Below, piece by piece: positions 50,089 to 58,790 of a DNA stretch of 64,000 bases. The translations under genes were made by a program, and so were the position numbers. This DNA is from an uncultured Rothia sp. (GTDB taxonomy: Bacteria > Actinomycetota > Actinomycetes > Actinomycetales > Micrococcaceae). The stretch lies in contig NZ_CAKAPD010000001.1 in assembly GCF_916715725.1 (NCBI RefSeq), positions 310,001 to 374,000 on the forward strand, given 5' to 3'. Position 1 is the stretch's first letter. Each line of letters starts with the position of its first letter. The notes below the pieces were generated by a model. That model did no database searches. It saw only the letters and a list, made by a program, of their open reading frames with translations, and had not been told where the DNA came from.

Positions 50089-53079
50089 ATGCGCCATTTG
50101 AATTTCCCTAAGGCTCAGCCTCCCTACAACTCGGAGGAATGGGCGGGCGTGAACCCGCGCTACTCCCACCTTCTGGAGGTGCCCACCACCGCCCCCATTG
50201 AGCAGCGGGCGCAGCAGGCTGGCGCGCGCCGCTGGCACTACCTGGATAACCTTCCGGTGCTGGTCGAGCAGGGTTTGGAGCCGATTGGCACGATCCTGTG
50301 CGTGCACGGTAACCCGACCTGGTCGTACCTGTGGCGTACCGTGCTGGATGCGGGCGTGAATGAGCGCGCCCCGTGGCGTGTGGTTGCGGTTGATCAGATT
50401 GATATGGGTTATTCGGAGCGCACCCACCTGGATTTGGAGGGCGAGCGCCGCACCCTGACCGACCGCATCGCTGACCTGGGTGATTTCACGAAGGCGCTGG
50501 GTCTGGATGAGACCGATAAGCCGCTCGTGACCCTCGCCCATGACTGGGGTGGGCTGGTGTCCTTTGGTTGGGCGCTGGAGCATCGTGAGATTCTTTCGGG
50601 CGTAATGCTGACGAACACCGCGGTCTACCATGACGGCATTGAGAATATCCCTGCCGCCCTGCGCCTGGCGTTGGGTGTGCACGAGTGGGGTACTCACGAT
50701 TCGACCGCGTTTATTGATGTGACCTTGGGTTTGGCTCAGAATGAGGGCCGCCTGCCCGCGCCAGGTTCTGCCGGTGCCGGGGCGCTTGATGGTGCCCTGC
50801 CGCAGCCGGTGGGTCAGCAGCCCAAGCGCCTGTACCCGAGCCCTCTGAACGAGGCGATTTACCGTACGTACCGTGCGCCGTACGCTCATTCGGCGTGGCG
50901 TGAGGGTGTGCGTAATTTTGTGGGCGATATTCCGACCGGCACCGATATTCCTTCCTATACGCCGATGCAGCGTATTGCCGAGCAGATCCGTGACCTGGAC
51001 GTGCCCGCGTTCTTCCAGTGGGGCACGAAGGACCCGGTGTTCCAGCGCCGCTACCTGTTCGATCTGATGGAGCGCATGCCGCAGGCGAAGGTGCACCGCT
51101 ACGAGAAGGCCTCGCACCTGGTCATTGAGGATTACGATATTGCCTCCCCCATGATTTCGTGGCTTGCGCAGACCTTCGGCGCAAGGGAGGATGGCGCTCT
51201 GGTGCCCCCGCACAACGTTGAGGCGGAGCATCGTGCCGCCCGCGCGCGCCGCCACGGTCTGACTACCTGCGAGGGCACCGCCGCTGAGGGCGCTGTTCCC
51301 GCGGCGTTCCGCCCCATGCTCGCTGCCCTCACCAAACGCGCCAACGACGCCTCCACCGCCGTGGTGGATATGGACCCCAAGGGTGACGGCGCCACCGTGA
51401 GCATGACCCTGACCTGGGCTGAGCTGAACCAGCAGGTCAACGCCGCCGCGACCCGCCTGCACGCCCTGGGTGTGCGTCCGGGTGACCGCGTGAACCTGAT
51501 GGTGCCTCCGGGTGCCCGCCTGACCACCCTGATTTACGCCTGCATGAAGCTGGGCGCTGTCATTGTGGTGGCTGATACCGGTCTGGGTATTCCGGGTCTG
51601 ACTCGCGCATTGAAGGGCGCTAACCCGAGCTTCCTGGTGGGTATTCCCGCCGCGCTCAGTGCCGCCCGCACCCTGCTGTGGCCGGGTGTGCGTATTTCTG
51701 TGGAACCGCTGGGTTCGGTGCAGGAGAAGCTGCTGGGCGTTGTCGGTTCGGTGTTTACCGCTCCCGCCGCCGATGGCACTCCGGGCGCGCCGGTGCCCAC
51801 CCCGACCGTGGTGGAGTTCCCCTCCCCCGTGCCGGATGCCGATGCGGCGGTGCTGTACACTTCCGGTTCGACCGGCCCGGCTAAGGGTGTGGTGTACACG
51901 CAGCGTCAGCTGGCTGGTATGCGTGATGCCATTGCGAATACGTACGGTTTTGCGCCCGGTAGCGGCCTGGTTGCAGGCTTCGCGCCGTTTGCGCTGTTGG
52001 GCCCGGCACTGGGTGCTACCAGCGTGACCCCGACGATGGATGTGACCCGCCCGAAGACTCTGACGGCCTCTGCTTTGGCGTCGGCTGCGGCGGCTATTGA
52101 TGCGTCGGTCGTGTTTGCTTCCCCCGCCGCCCTGGTGAATGTGGTGGCAACCGCCGATGAGCTGAACGCTGAGCAGCGTGCGGCGTTGGCTAAGGTTCAG
52201 ACGGTTCTGAGCGCTGGCGCGCCGATTCCTGTGCCCCTGTTGGAGGCGCTCTCCGCCCTGGTGCCGAACGCCTCCCTGCACACCCCGTACGGCATGACCG
52301 AGGGTCTGCCGGTGACCGATGTATCTTTCGAGATGATTCGCCAGGCGATTGCTGAGGGCACCCCGAACGCCGCCGGTGAGGTGCTCGACCCGTTCGCCCG
52401 TGACGGCGTGTGCGTTGGTTTTGCGGTGTACGGTGCGGCGGTGGCCATTGCCCCGCTGTTGCAGGACGGTTCAGTGGCGGATGAGCTGACCCATGAGCCG
52501 GGTGTGACCGGTGAGATTCTGGTGTCGGCGCCGCATGTGAAGGACCGCTACGACACCCTGTGGGTGACCGAGGAGCAGTCCATTAGCACTCCGGGTTGGC
52601 ATCACACCGGTGATGTCGGTCATCTGGACGCTTCGGGTCGCCTGTGGGTTGAGGGTCGCCTCGCCCACGTACTGCTGACCTCGCAGGGCGTGCTGACCCC
52701 GGTTGCGGCTGAGCAGTCCGCCGAGTCCCTGCCCGAGGTGCGCCGCGCCGCCCTGGTCGCGGTGGGTCCTGCCGGTACTGCCGCCCCGGTGCTGGTCATT
52801 GAGGCTTCCGCGAACACCGCCGCCCTGGAGGCGCGCCAGTCCGCATCCGCGTTCAAGCGCGCCCTGCTCGATCGCGTGCCCGGCCGCTTCCCCATTGCGG
52901 AGGGTGTGGCGCCCTTCGAGCTGTCCCAGCTGGTGCGTCAGAAGGTTGCCGAGGATACCGGCGTGGAGCTTGCCGCCGTGCTGGTGGTGCACGAGCATCC
53001 GACCGATATTCGCCATAATTCGAAGATTGACCGCCCCGCCCTGGGTGAGTGGGCGTCGAAGGTCCTTGCGGGGGCGTAA
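50089..53079 (+). CDS. oleBC: OleBC fusion: beta-lactone decarboxylase and beta-lactone synthetase
   Basis: A 996-residue two-domain enzyme. The N-terminal ~370 residues are the OleB alpha/beta-hydrolase, related to haloalkane dehalogenases: GNPTWSYLWR oxyanion region, nucleophile Asp in LAHDWGGLV (near 157) and His in EKASHLVIED (near 343). It decarboxylates the cis-beta-lactone to the alkene. The C-terminal part (about 400-996) is OleC, an ANL adenylating enzyme: LYTSGSTGPAKGVVYT (near 591), TPYGMTEGLPVT (near 731), and the GWHHTGDVGHLDASGRLWVE hinge. It uses ATP to close the beta-lactone from the hydroxy acid. The fusion is the Micrococcus form; most bacteria have separate oleB and oleC. 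The ATG follows GGAAGGA, 97 bases after oleA. Confidence 0.93.
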   Translation: MRHLNFPKAQPPYNSEEWAGVNPRYSHLLEVPTTAPIEQRAQQAGARRWHYLDNLPVLVEQGLEPIGTILCVHGNPTWSYLWRTVLDAGVNERAPWRVVAVDQIDMGYSERTHLDLEGERRTLTDRIADLGDFTKALGLDETDKPLVTLAHDWGGLVSFGWALEHREILSGVMLTNTAVYHDGIENIPAALRLALGVHEWGTHDSTAFIDVTLGLAQNEGRLPAPGSAGAGALDGALPQPVGQQPKRLYPSPLNEAIYRTYRAPYAHSAWREGVRNFVGDIPTGTDIPSYTPMQRIAEQIRDLDVPAFFQWGTKDPVFQRRYLFDLMERMPQAKVHRYEKASHLVIEDYDIASPMISWLAQTFGAREDGALVPPHNVEAEHRAARARRHGLTTCEGTAAEGAVPAAFRPMLAALTKRANDASTAVVDMDPKGDGATVSMTLTWAELNQQVNAAATRLHALGVRPGDRVNLMVPPGARLTTLIYACMKLGAVIVVADTGLGIPGLTRALKGANPSFLVGIPAALSAARTLLWPGVRISVEPLGSVQEKLLGVVGSVFTAPAADGTPGAPVPTPTVVEFPSPVPDADAAVLYTSGSTGPAKGVVYTQRQLAGMRDAIANTYGFAPGSGLVAGFAPFALLGPALGATSVTPTMDVTRPKTLTASALASAAAAIDASVVFASPAALVNVVATADELNAEQRAALAKVQTVLSAGAPIPVPLLEALSALVPNASLHTPYGMTEGLPVTDVSFEMIRQAIAEGTPNAAGEVLDPFARDGVCVGFAVYGAAVAIAPLLQDGSVADELTHEPGVTGEILVSAPHVKDRYDTLWVTEEQSISTPGWHHTGDVGHLDASGRLWVEGRLAHVLLTSQGVLTPVAAEQSAESLPEVRRAALVAVGPAGTAAPVLVIEASANTAALEARQSASAFKRALLDRVPGRFPIAEGVAPFELSQLVRQKVAEDTGVELAAVLVVHEHPTDIRHNSKIDRPALGEWASKVLAGA

Positions 53080-53112
53080 GCGCCTGCCGGATCTCTAAGT
53101 CTAAGGAGTATG

Positions 53113-54339
53113 ATGTCCCCTCATTCTTCGCGTGAGTCCTCTTCCCATGAGCCCGCACCCCGCCTGTCGACTGCGCATGCGGTGACCTCCCCGACGGCGC
53201 GGTTCCGCAAGCCTGCGCAGCCTTTGGCGGCACGCTACACCGACCCCGCCCCGCGTTCGCTGCGCCCGGTTGAGGAGCCCGATTTCGCGCCGCGTATTGG
53301 CGAGCGCATCCTCTTCACAGGCGCGTCGGGCCTGCTGGGTCGTGAGAGCGTGCTGGCGTTGCTGCGTGCCGGCTATGATGTGCGCGTTTTTCAGCGTGGT
53401 GATTCGGGTATTGCGGCGCTTCTGCCCGATTCGATTCGCCCGCGTTTTGAGCAGGTGCGCGGCGATATTACGAACGCGCAGGCTGTTGATTTGGCGATGA
53501 CCGGCGTAAACGGCGTGGTGCATGCCGCGGCGAAGGTTTCGGTCAGTGGCGAGTGGGCTGATTATGAGCGCATCAATATTAAGGGCACCCGCACCCTGTT
53601 GCAGGCGGCGCTGAATCACTCAGTGGGTTCGTTCCTGTATATTTCCTCGCCGTCGGTGGCTCATGCCGGCGCGGCGATTGTGGGTGACGGTGCCGGCGTG
53701 GCGTCCCCGGAGCATGCGCGCGGTAACTATGCGCGTTCGAAGGCCGCCGCTGAGCTCCTTGCCCTGGAGGCGAACGGCACTCCCCTGCCCGGCGGTGGGG
53801 TTTTGCGTGTGGGTGCGTTGCGTCCTCACCTGATGTGGGGTCCGGGTGATACTCAGCTGGTCGAGCGTATTCTGGAGCGTTCCGCTGCGGGTCGCCTGCC
53901 GCTGCTCTCTGGCGGTACGGGCCTGATTGACACGCTCTACATTGATAACGCCGCCGACGCCGTGGTGCGCGGATATCAGCGCCTTGACGCTTTTGCGGGC
54001 CGGGCGCTGGTGGTGACGAACGGCCAGCCGCGCACTATCGCCGAGCTTCTCGGTGGTTTCTGTGAGGCGGTGGGCGTTCCCGCCCCGCGTTTCTCGGTTC
54101 CGGCGAAGGTTGCGGCCCTGGCGGGTAAGGTCATTGAGCGCGTGTGGGAGCGTCTGCCGAAGAACGTAACCGCCGGTGACGAGCCGCCCATGACGGAGTT
54201 CCTTGCCGAGCAGCTGTCGACCGCGCACTGGTTTGATCAGCGCCGCACCCGCGAGCTGTTGCAGTGGGAGCCCTCCGTGTCGATTGAGGAAGGCTACGAG
54301 CGCCTGGGCCTGTTCTACGGGGATAGGTACAGCCGCTAA
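53113..54339 (+). CDS. oleD: OleD, 2-alkyl-3-ketoacyl reductase
   Basis: OleD reduces the OleA product to the 2-alkyl-3-hydroxy acid with NADPH before OleC acts. The 408-residue protein is an extended short-chain dehydrogenase. The Rossmann glycine motif is FTGASGLLGRES (near residue 71), with VVHAAAKVS and the catalytic Tyr-x-x-x-Lys in NYARSKAAAE (near 205). The first ~55 residues are a Ser/His/Pro-rich extension. AAGGAG (53103-53108) is four bases before the second of two adjacent ATGs; the first, at 53110, is too close to it. The gene follows oleBC by about 30 bases and a strong terminator ends the cluster. Confidence 0.93.
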   Translation: MSPHSSRESSSHEPAPRLSTAHAVTSPTARFRKPAQPLAARYTDPAPRSLRPVEEPDFAPRIGERILFTGASGLLGRESVLALLRAGYDVRVFQRGDSGIAALLPDSIRPRFEQVRGDITNAQAVDLAMTGVNGVVHAAAKVSVSGEWADYERINIKGTRTLLQAALNHSVGSFLYISSPSVAHAGAAIVGDGAGVASPEHARGNYARSKAAAELLALEANGTPLPGGGVLRVGALRPHLMWGPGDTQLVERILERSAAGRLPLLSGGTGLIDTLYIDNAADAVVRGYQRLDAFAGRALVVTNGQPRTIAELLGGFCEAVGVPAPRFSVPAKVAALAGKVIERVWERLPKNVTAGDEPPMTEFLAEQLSTAHWFDQRRTRELLQWEPSVSIEEGYERLGLFYGDRYSR

Positions 54340-54391
54340 GTCGCTTCTTTTTGGGTCGGCTCCCCCAGCCCTTTCCAGCCCAGCTTTAAAC

Positions 54392-54448
54392 GAATGACGG
54401 CATAGCTACATCCCCCGTGTGGGAGGAACGTAGCTACGCCGTCATTTT
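54392..54448 (+). terminator. Terminator of the ole cluster
   Basis: AATGACGGCATAGCTAC pairs with GTAGCTACGCCGTCATT (one mismatch) enclosing an inner CCCC/GGGA stem, followed by TTTTG. It lies about 50 bases after oleD. Confidence 0.92.
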
Positions 54449-54544
54449 TGCGCCGGAGCGTCTATCTAGCGTGATGCTTTACGGAGCCTTTATCTAGCGT
54501 GCGCTTTTACCTAGCCCGCGCTTTTGTCTAGCCCGCACCTATAC

Positions 54545-55579
54545 CTAGCGAGAGCGCGGCGCCCGCTGGCAATGCGGGCAACGGTAGGACGAACGGTTCT
54601 GGAACGGTTCGCGCACGATCAGGGAGGTGCGGCCCGCCTCCGCGCAACGGTGGCAGGGCTCCCCGGCACGACCGTAGGCGTTCAGCGAGCGCTCAAAGTA
54701 GCCCGACTCGCCGAGCACGTTCACGTACAGGGCGTCGAAGCTTGTGCCGCCAGCCGCTAGGGACTCGCGGAGTACCTGGGTGACCGCCTCCAGCAGTTCG
54801 CGGGTCTGGGCGGCGGTCAGGGTGCGTGCGGGCTTCGCGTAGTGTAGTCGCGCACGCCACAGCGCCTCGTCGGCGTAGATATTGCCCACCCCGGAGATGA
54901 CCGACTGGTCCAGCAGAACCTTCTTAATGCCGCTGGAGGTGCGCAGGAACTTACGGCGCACCGCCGCGGGGTCGAAGAATTCGTCCAGCGGGTCGCGGGC
55001 AATATGCTTGACCGCCTCGGGTACAAGAAAACGCTCAGGTACTTCGCTCTGCCCCAATTCACCGGGCGCTGTTTCATCCGCCGTAGCGGGTACGTCCGGC
55101 ACGAGCGGGCTGAGGAACATACCGCCGAAGATGCGCTGATCCACGAAGAGCAAGCGCTGCCCGGTACTTACCCGGTTGGTGCTCGCCGCGCTCTCCGAAT
55201 TTCCCGCCGGTCCTAGCTCGAGTGCCACGCGCAGGTGCCGCGGCTGCTCATCGAACGCCGCACGAGCCTTAGATTCACTGTCCATATCGCCGCCCGGCTC
55301 ATCGCGCACGAGCAGCTGACCACTCATGCCCAGATGCACCACGAGCGCCTCGTCGGCAAGCGTGCCGTCCGCCTCGCTCAGGGTCAGCCACAGGTACTTG
55401 CCGCGGCGGTAGGCACCGCGCAGCGTCCTGCCGGTGAGTGCCGCCTCAAAGTGGGCGGGACCGGGCAGGTGCCTGCGCAGCGAACGGGCATCGACCACGC
55501 GCACCGCCCGCACGGGCCGACCCAACGAATGGTCGGCGATGCCCGCGCGAACGGTTTCCACCTCGGGCAGTTCGGGCAT
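54545..55579 (-). CDS. mutM: Formamidopyrimidine-DNA glycosylase
   Basis: MutM (Fpg) removes 8-oxoguanine and FapyG. The protein is 344 residues from the ATG at 55579, after GGAGGGAACC; the mature N-terminus Pro2-Glu3 in MPELPEVETVRAG is needed for catalysis, so the longer frame at 55591 is wrong. The Lys of RRGKYLWL is in place. The helix-two-turn-helix (SVISGVGNIYADEALW) and zinc finger (CHRCAEAG ... YRCPHCQ) are complete. About 50 residues longer than E. coli Fpg because of an insertion near 160-190 (DVPATADETAPGELG). In this genome region mutM follows rnc, a common actinobacterial order. Confidence 0.96.
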   Translation of the reverse strand: MPELPEVETVRAGIADHSLGRPVRAVRVVDARSLRRHLPGPAHFEAALTGRTLRGAYRRGKYLWLTLSEADGTLADEALVVHLGMSGQLLVRDEPGGDMDSESKARAAFDEQPRHLRVALELGPAGNSESAASTNRVSTGQRLLFVDQRIFGGMFLSPLVPDVPATADETAPGELGQSEVPERFLVPEAVKHIARDPLDEFFDPAAVRRKFLRTSSGIKKVLLDQSVISGVGNIYADEALWRARLHYAKPARTLTAAQTRELLEAVTQVLRESLAAGGTSFDALYVNVLGESGYFERSLNAYGRAGEPCHRCAEAGRTSLIVREPFQNRSSYRCPHCQRAPRSR

Positions 55580-55654
55580 GGTTCCCTCCAATCAGCGGGG
55601 CTGCAGAATCAAGAGCCCGCAGAGCTAACAGACCTGCAGGATGCTTGAATGAGC

Positions 55655-56344
55655 CTAAACCAGAACGCGGTACGCCTGCTCAGCGGCAAGGCGCTCCGCC
55701 TCCTTTTTGCTCGGACCCACACCGGTACCTGCCTGCTGGTTCGCCACAATAGCGACCGCAGTGTACACGCGCGCGTGATCGGGGCCCTCGCCGGTGACCT
55801 CGTAGCGCACATCTCCCCAGCCGCGGGCGGTGGCAAGGTTTAGCAGCTCAGTCTTCCAGTCGCGTCCAGAGTTCAGGACCTTCTCATCGTCGAGCAGCGG
55901 CGCGATCAGGCGTAGCACCAGGTCACGAGCCGCCTCGCGACCGCGCTCCAGGTAGGTCAGGCCAAAAATCGCTTCCATGGTGTCGGCAAGGATCGAGTCC
56001 TTATCGGCGCCGCCGGTGTGAATCTCGCCCTTACCGAGCAGGATGTACCGGCCCAGATCCAGGTCGCGTGCCACCTTCGCCAACGCCACCGTAGACACCA
56101 CCACGTGGTGCAGCTTCACGAGCTCACCCTCGGGCAGGTCGGGGTAGCGTCGGTACACTTCTTCAGCGATCGCCAGGGAAAGCACCGAATCGCCCAGGAA
56201 CTCCAGGCGCTCGTTATGCTCCACTCCGGGGTTCTCGAAGGCGTAGGAGCGGTGGGTTAGGGATAGCAAAAACGTCTCGGCGTCGATATCGACTCCGAGA
56301 CGTTTACGCAACTCCCTAGTATCAACACTAGGAAATTCAGTCAT
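55655..56344 (-). CDS. rnc: Ribonuclease III
   Basis: RNase III cuts double-stranded RNA in rRNA precursors and regulatory duplexes. The 229-residue enzyme has the catalytic domain with the signature HNERLEFLGDSVLSLAI (about 39-55), the second acidic pair near DKDSILADTMEAIFG, and the C-terminal dsRNA-binding domain (about 160-229, DWKTELLNLATARG ... SKKEAERLAAEQAY). The start overlaps the actinobacterial N-terminal FPSVDTRELRKRLG. It ends about 75 bases before the mutM start and begins 16 bases after rpmF. Confidence 0.96.
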   Translation of the reverse strand: MTEFPSVDTRELRKRLGVDIDAETFLLSLTHRSYAFENPGVEHNERLEFLGDSVLSLAIAEEVYRRYPDLPEGELVKLHHVVVSTVALAKVARDLDLGRYILLGKGEIHTGGADKDSILADTMEAIFGLTYLERGREAARDLVLRLIAPLLDDEKVLNSGRDWKTELLNLATARGWGDVRYEVTGEGPDHARVYTAVAIVANQQAGTGVGPSKKEAERLAAEQAYRVLV

Positions 56345-56360
56345 AAGGATTCACCGCTTC

Positions 56361-56564
56361 TTAGGCGTCTGCAACCTTACGTCCCTTGTACTCCAGGAAC
56401 AGGGCGTTGCCTGCAGCGTCGGTTACAACCTTTGCCTGGTGGGGCAGGCTGTAGGTCACGCGACCGTTTTCAACGGTCTTAACCAGCTGGGGCACGGATG
56501 CCTTCCACTGGGAACGGCGTGCGCGGGTGTTAGCGCGGGACATCTTGCGCTTGGGAACAGCCAC
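56361..56564 (-). CDS. rpmF: 50S ribosomal protein L32
   Basis: L32 is 67 residues with the canonical start MAVPKRKMSRANTRARRSQW. The zinc-binding cysteines seen in many bacteria are absent; this is the cysteine-free form common in actinobacteria. It sits between yceD and rnc in the classic yceD-rpmF-rnc order. A 30-base gap separates it from yceD. Confidence 0.97.
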   Translation of the reverse strand: MAVPKRKMSRANTRARRSQWKASVPQLVKTVENGRVTYSLPHQAKVVTDAAGNALFLEYKGRKVADA

Positions 56565-56594
56565 AGCTATCTCACAATCTCTAGTAACAACAAT

Positions 56595-57146
56595 TTAGTT
56601 TTCGGTATCTGCACCGAGCAGGCCCTGTAGGGCCGACCAGCGCGGATCCAACACCTCGTGATGATGCCCGGGGTCATCCTCCAGGCGCGCACCGCAATCG
56701 GCGCACAGACCCTGGCAGGTGTCCCTACAAACAGGCTGGAACGGCAGTTGAAGGATTACTGCGTCCCGCAGAGCCGGTTCAAGGTCGATGGAATCATCCT
56801 CAACGGCGTACTGCTCATCTACTTCGTCTTCGGGGCCGCCAGCCGGGGCCTTCTCAAAGACGAAAAGCTCTTGAATATTGGCCGACATCTCGTAATCAAT
56901 CGGATCCAAGCAGAGGCTACACTCGCCGTGTACATCCACAACGACGGAGCCGGTAACTAGGATACCATCAACAACAGACTCCATACGAATATCGAGGTCA
57001 ATATCCGAACCCTCTTCCACGCCGATGAGCGTGTTACCCAGGTCTGCCGGTGCGGGCAGAACCTCAGTGAGAGTTTCCATGGTGCCGGGGCGGTGAATCA
57101 GGTTAGTAACCGATACCACCAGCGGCGATGCGTCTGCACGTGAAAT
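56595..57146 (-). CDS. yceD: YceD family protein (DUF177), ATT start
   Basis: YceD proteins are found next to rpmF and have been linked to 23S rRNA metabolism. The protein is 183 residues from the proposed start. Cysteine pairs CSLCLDP and CRDTCQGLCADCG mark the family. The reading frame has no ATG, GTG or TTG near its expected start; the first that would give a full-length protein with a good ribosome site is an ATT at 57146, seven bases after a perfect AAGGAG (57154-57159). The frame is open back to 57203, but that part is upstream of the ribosome site. Rare ATT starts are known (infC). The alternative is a GTG about 11 codons in, without a ribosome site. Confidence 0.8.
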   Translation of the reverse strand: MSRADASPLVVSVTNLIHRPGTMETLTEVLPAPADLGNTLIGVEEGSDIDLDIRMESVVDGILVTGSVVVDVHGECSLCLDPIDYEMSANIQELFVFEKAPAGGPEDEVDEQYAVEDDSIDLEPALRDAVILQLPFQPVCRDTCQGLCADCGARLEDDPGHHHEVLDPRWSALQGLLGADTEN

Positions 57147-57203
57147 GGCGTTTCTCCTTACGAAATGTATAAACCAAAGTCCCATTTTAGGGGTCATTCG
57201 CAC

Positions 57204-57430
57204 CGTTAATCAAGATTAAGCGCCTTTTAAATCTCTTTAAGTGGCGCTCACCTCTTAAATATCCCCTTAAGGAGGCGCCGCGCGGCATTTAATCGGTCGG
57301 TCGGAGCTACTGCTGGGGGACTTAAATGCCCGGCCGGCGGTGCGAGTTATTCTGCCGGGGCCCTGCCGGTGGGCGTGTCGGGCGTGTCGGGCGGGTGCGC
57401 GCCTGGGGTTGCCCGGGTTGATGAGGTGTT
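57204..57430. promoter_or_regulatory. Palindrome array between coaD and yceD
   Basis: Three nested inverted repeats lie at 57220-57247 (GCGCC...GGCGC with TTTTAAAT), 57243-57279 (GGCGC-CTC...GAGGCGCC with CTTAAATAT) and 57284-57330 (GGCATTTAA...TTAAATGCC). Each has a TTTAA or CTTAA core near its centre or arms. It should hold the coaD terminator and yceD promoter, and no gene. Confidence 0.5.
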
Positions 57431-57907
57431 TTAGGCGCTCTTCAGGGCGCGGGCGACCGCCTCCGGCACGAAGGGAGTCACGTCACCACCCAGCGACGCC
57501 ACCTCACGAATAATCGTGGACGACACCGCACCGTAGCGGTCCTCACCCGCCAAGAACACCGTCTCAACCTGCGCCAGGTGGCGGTTCATGCTCGCCATCG
57601 GAGCCTCATAACTGTAGTCCGTCGCCGAACGCAGACCCTTCACCAGCACCTTCGCACCACGCTCCGCCGCGTACTCGGCAAGCAGCACGCCCGGCGGAAT
57701 CGGCTCCACGCTCACACCCTCAATGCCGAGCTCCTGCAGGGACTCACGCACCAGCTGCACGCGCTCCTCCAGGGAGAAACGGTACTTCTTGGAGCTATTG
57801 TGCGCCACGCCCACAATCACCTCGTCAAAGAGCTGAGCGGCGCGGGCAATGATTTCCAGGTGGCCGTGGTGCACGGGGTCAAAAGATCCGGGGCAGAGGG
57901 CAATCAT
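57431..57907 (-). CDS. coaD: Pantetheine-phosphate adenylyltransferase
   Basis: CoaD makes dephospho-CoA from phosphopantetheine and ATP. It is 158 residues from the ATG at 57907 (MIALCPGSFDPVHHGHLEI); AAGGGACCGCC precedes it and the upstream frame is not conserved. The nucleotidyltransferase HxGH motif is HHGHLEI, and the C-terminal ISSTxxR motif is SSTIIREVASLGGD. MASMNRHLAQVETVFL completes the family pattern. It is transcribed after rsmD, a common pair, with a 130-base gap. Confidence 0.96.
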   Translation of the reverse strand: MIALCPGSFDPVHHGHLEIIARAAQLFDEVIVGVAHNSSKKYRFSLEERVQLVRESLQELGIEGVSVEPIPPGVLLAEYAAERGAKVLVKGLRSATDYSYEAPMASMNRHLAQVETVFLAGEDRYGAVSSTIIREVASLGGDVTPFVPEAVARALKSA

Positions 57908-58039
57908 GGCGGTCCCTTCACGAATAAATATCAGACGTTGGAATGAGTAGATGCGGGCGGATTTAGGATGCGGGTTAGTGGCATGCGGGCGAGCACAGGC
58001 TGAGGCAGCAAGCTGCGGCGGCAATCTTAGGTAGCAATT

Positions 58040-58681
58040 TTAGGCGGCGAGCTCTTCAGCATCCTCGCCAGATTCGTTGTCGAACTCGTCGCCCGTCTGC
58101 TCCTCCACCTCGTCAGGCTCCACATAGTAGAGAACCGTCTCGCCGTGCTGACGAGTCGAAAAACAGTACAGGCCCTCGCCCCACACCGGCTCCGGGTCGC
58201 GCGAAGAACGCTCCACCACGACCACGGCACCCTCGGCAAGCTTGGGGGTCAGCGCCTGCAGCAGCTCACTGACCTGCTCGTTCGGCATGGCGTAGGGCGG
58301 GTCAACAAACACCAGATCCCACGGACCGGAGGCGGACTTCACGTAGGTCAGCGCCTGAGACTGCTGCACGCGCGCCGCAGAACCGGTGCCGGTGCGCCCC
58401 ATCGCCTTCTCCACCGCGGCAACGTTCTTGCGAATCACCGCAACAGCCTTCGGGTACGTATCCAGCAGAGTCACGGAGGCGGCACCGCGTGAGAGTGCCT
58501 CGCAGCCCAGCGCACCCGAGCCACCAAAGGCGTCCAGCACGCGGGCGCCACGAATAATGTCGTAGCTCTCCAGCTTGGAGAAGAGGGATTCCTTCACCCG
58601 GTCGGTGGTGGGGCGAGTATTATCCCCCGGAACCGAGGCAAGGCGAACGCCTCCGGCAGCACCGGAAATAATACGGCTCAT
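58040..58681 (-). CDS. rsmD: 16S rRNA (guanine966-N2)-methyltransferase RsmD
   Basis: RsmD methylates G966 of 16S rRNA with SAM. The 213-residue protein starts MSRIISGAAGGVRLASVPGD. The SAM site is VLDAFGGSGALGCEALSRG and the catalytic motif is VFVDPPYAMP. The C-terminal tail (DEVEEQTGDEFDNESGEDAE) is an acidic extension beyond the usual end. It starts about 100 bases after the recG stop on the same strand. Confidence 0.95.
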   Translation of the reverse strand: MSRIISGAAGGVRLASVPGDNTRPTTDRVKESLFSKLESYDIIRGARVLDAFGGSGALGCEALSRGAASVTLLDTYPKAVAVIRKNVAAVEKAMGRTGTGSAARVQQSQALTYVKSASGPWDLVFVDPPYAMPNEQVSELLQALTPKLAEGAVVVVERSSRDPEPVWGEGLYCFSTRQHGETVLYYVEPDEVEEQTGDEFDNESGEDAEELAA

Positions 58682-58790
58682 AGGTCTCTCCTCTTAACTA
58701 GTGCGGTGTGTTGACGTCAGGGTTTCAGCGAGTGGTGGGCAAGGCTGGTTGATGGGCGGAGCGGGCAGAGCGTTCTGCCCCGTTGGGCGC

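Noticed and set aside
50035..52281. 748-codon open frame antisense to oleBC
   Set aside because: Composition is Arg/His/Gly/Gln-heavy, as expected of a shadow frame. The plus strand encodes intact OleB and OleC motifs.
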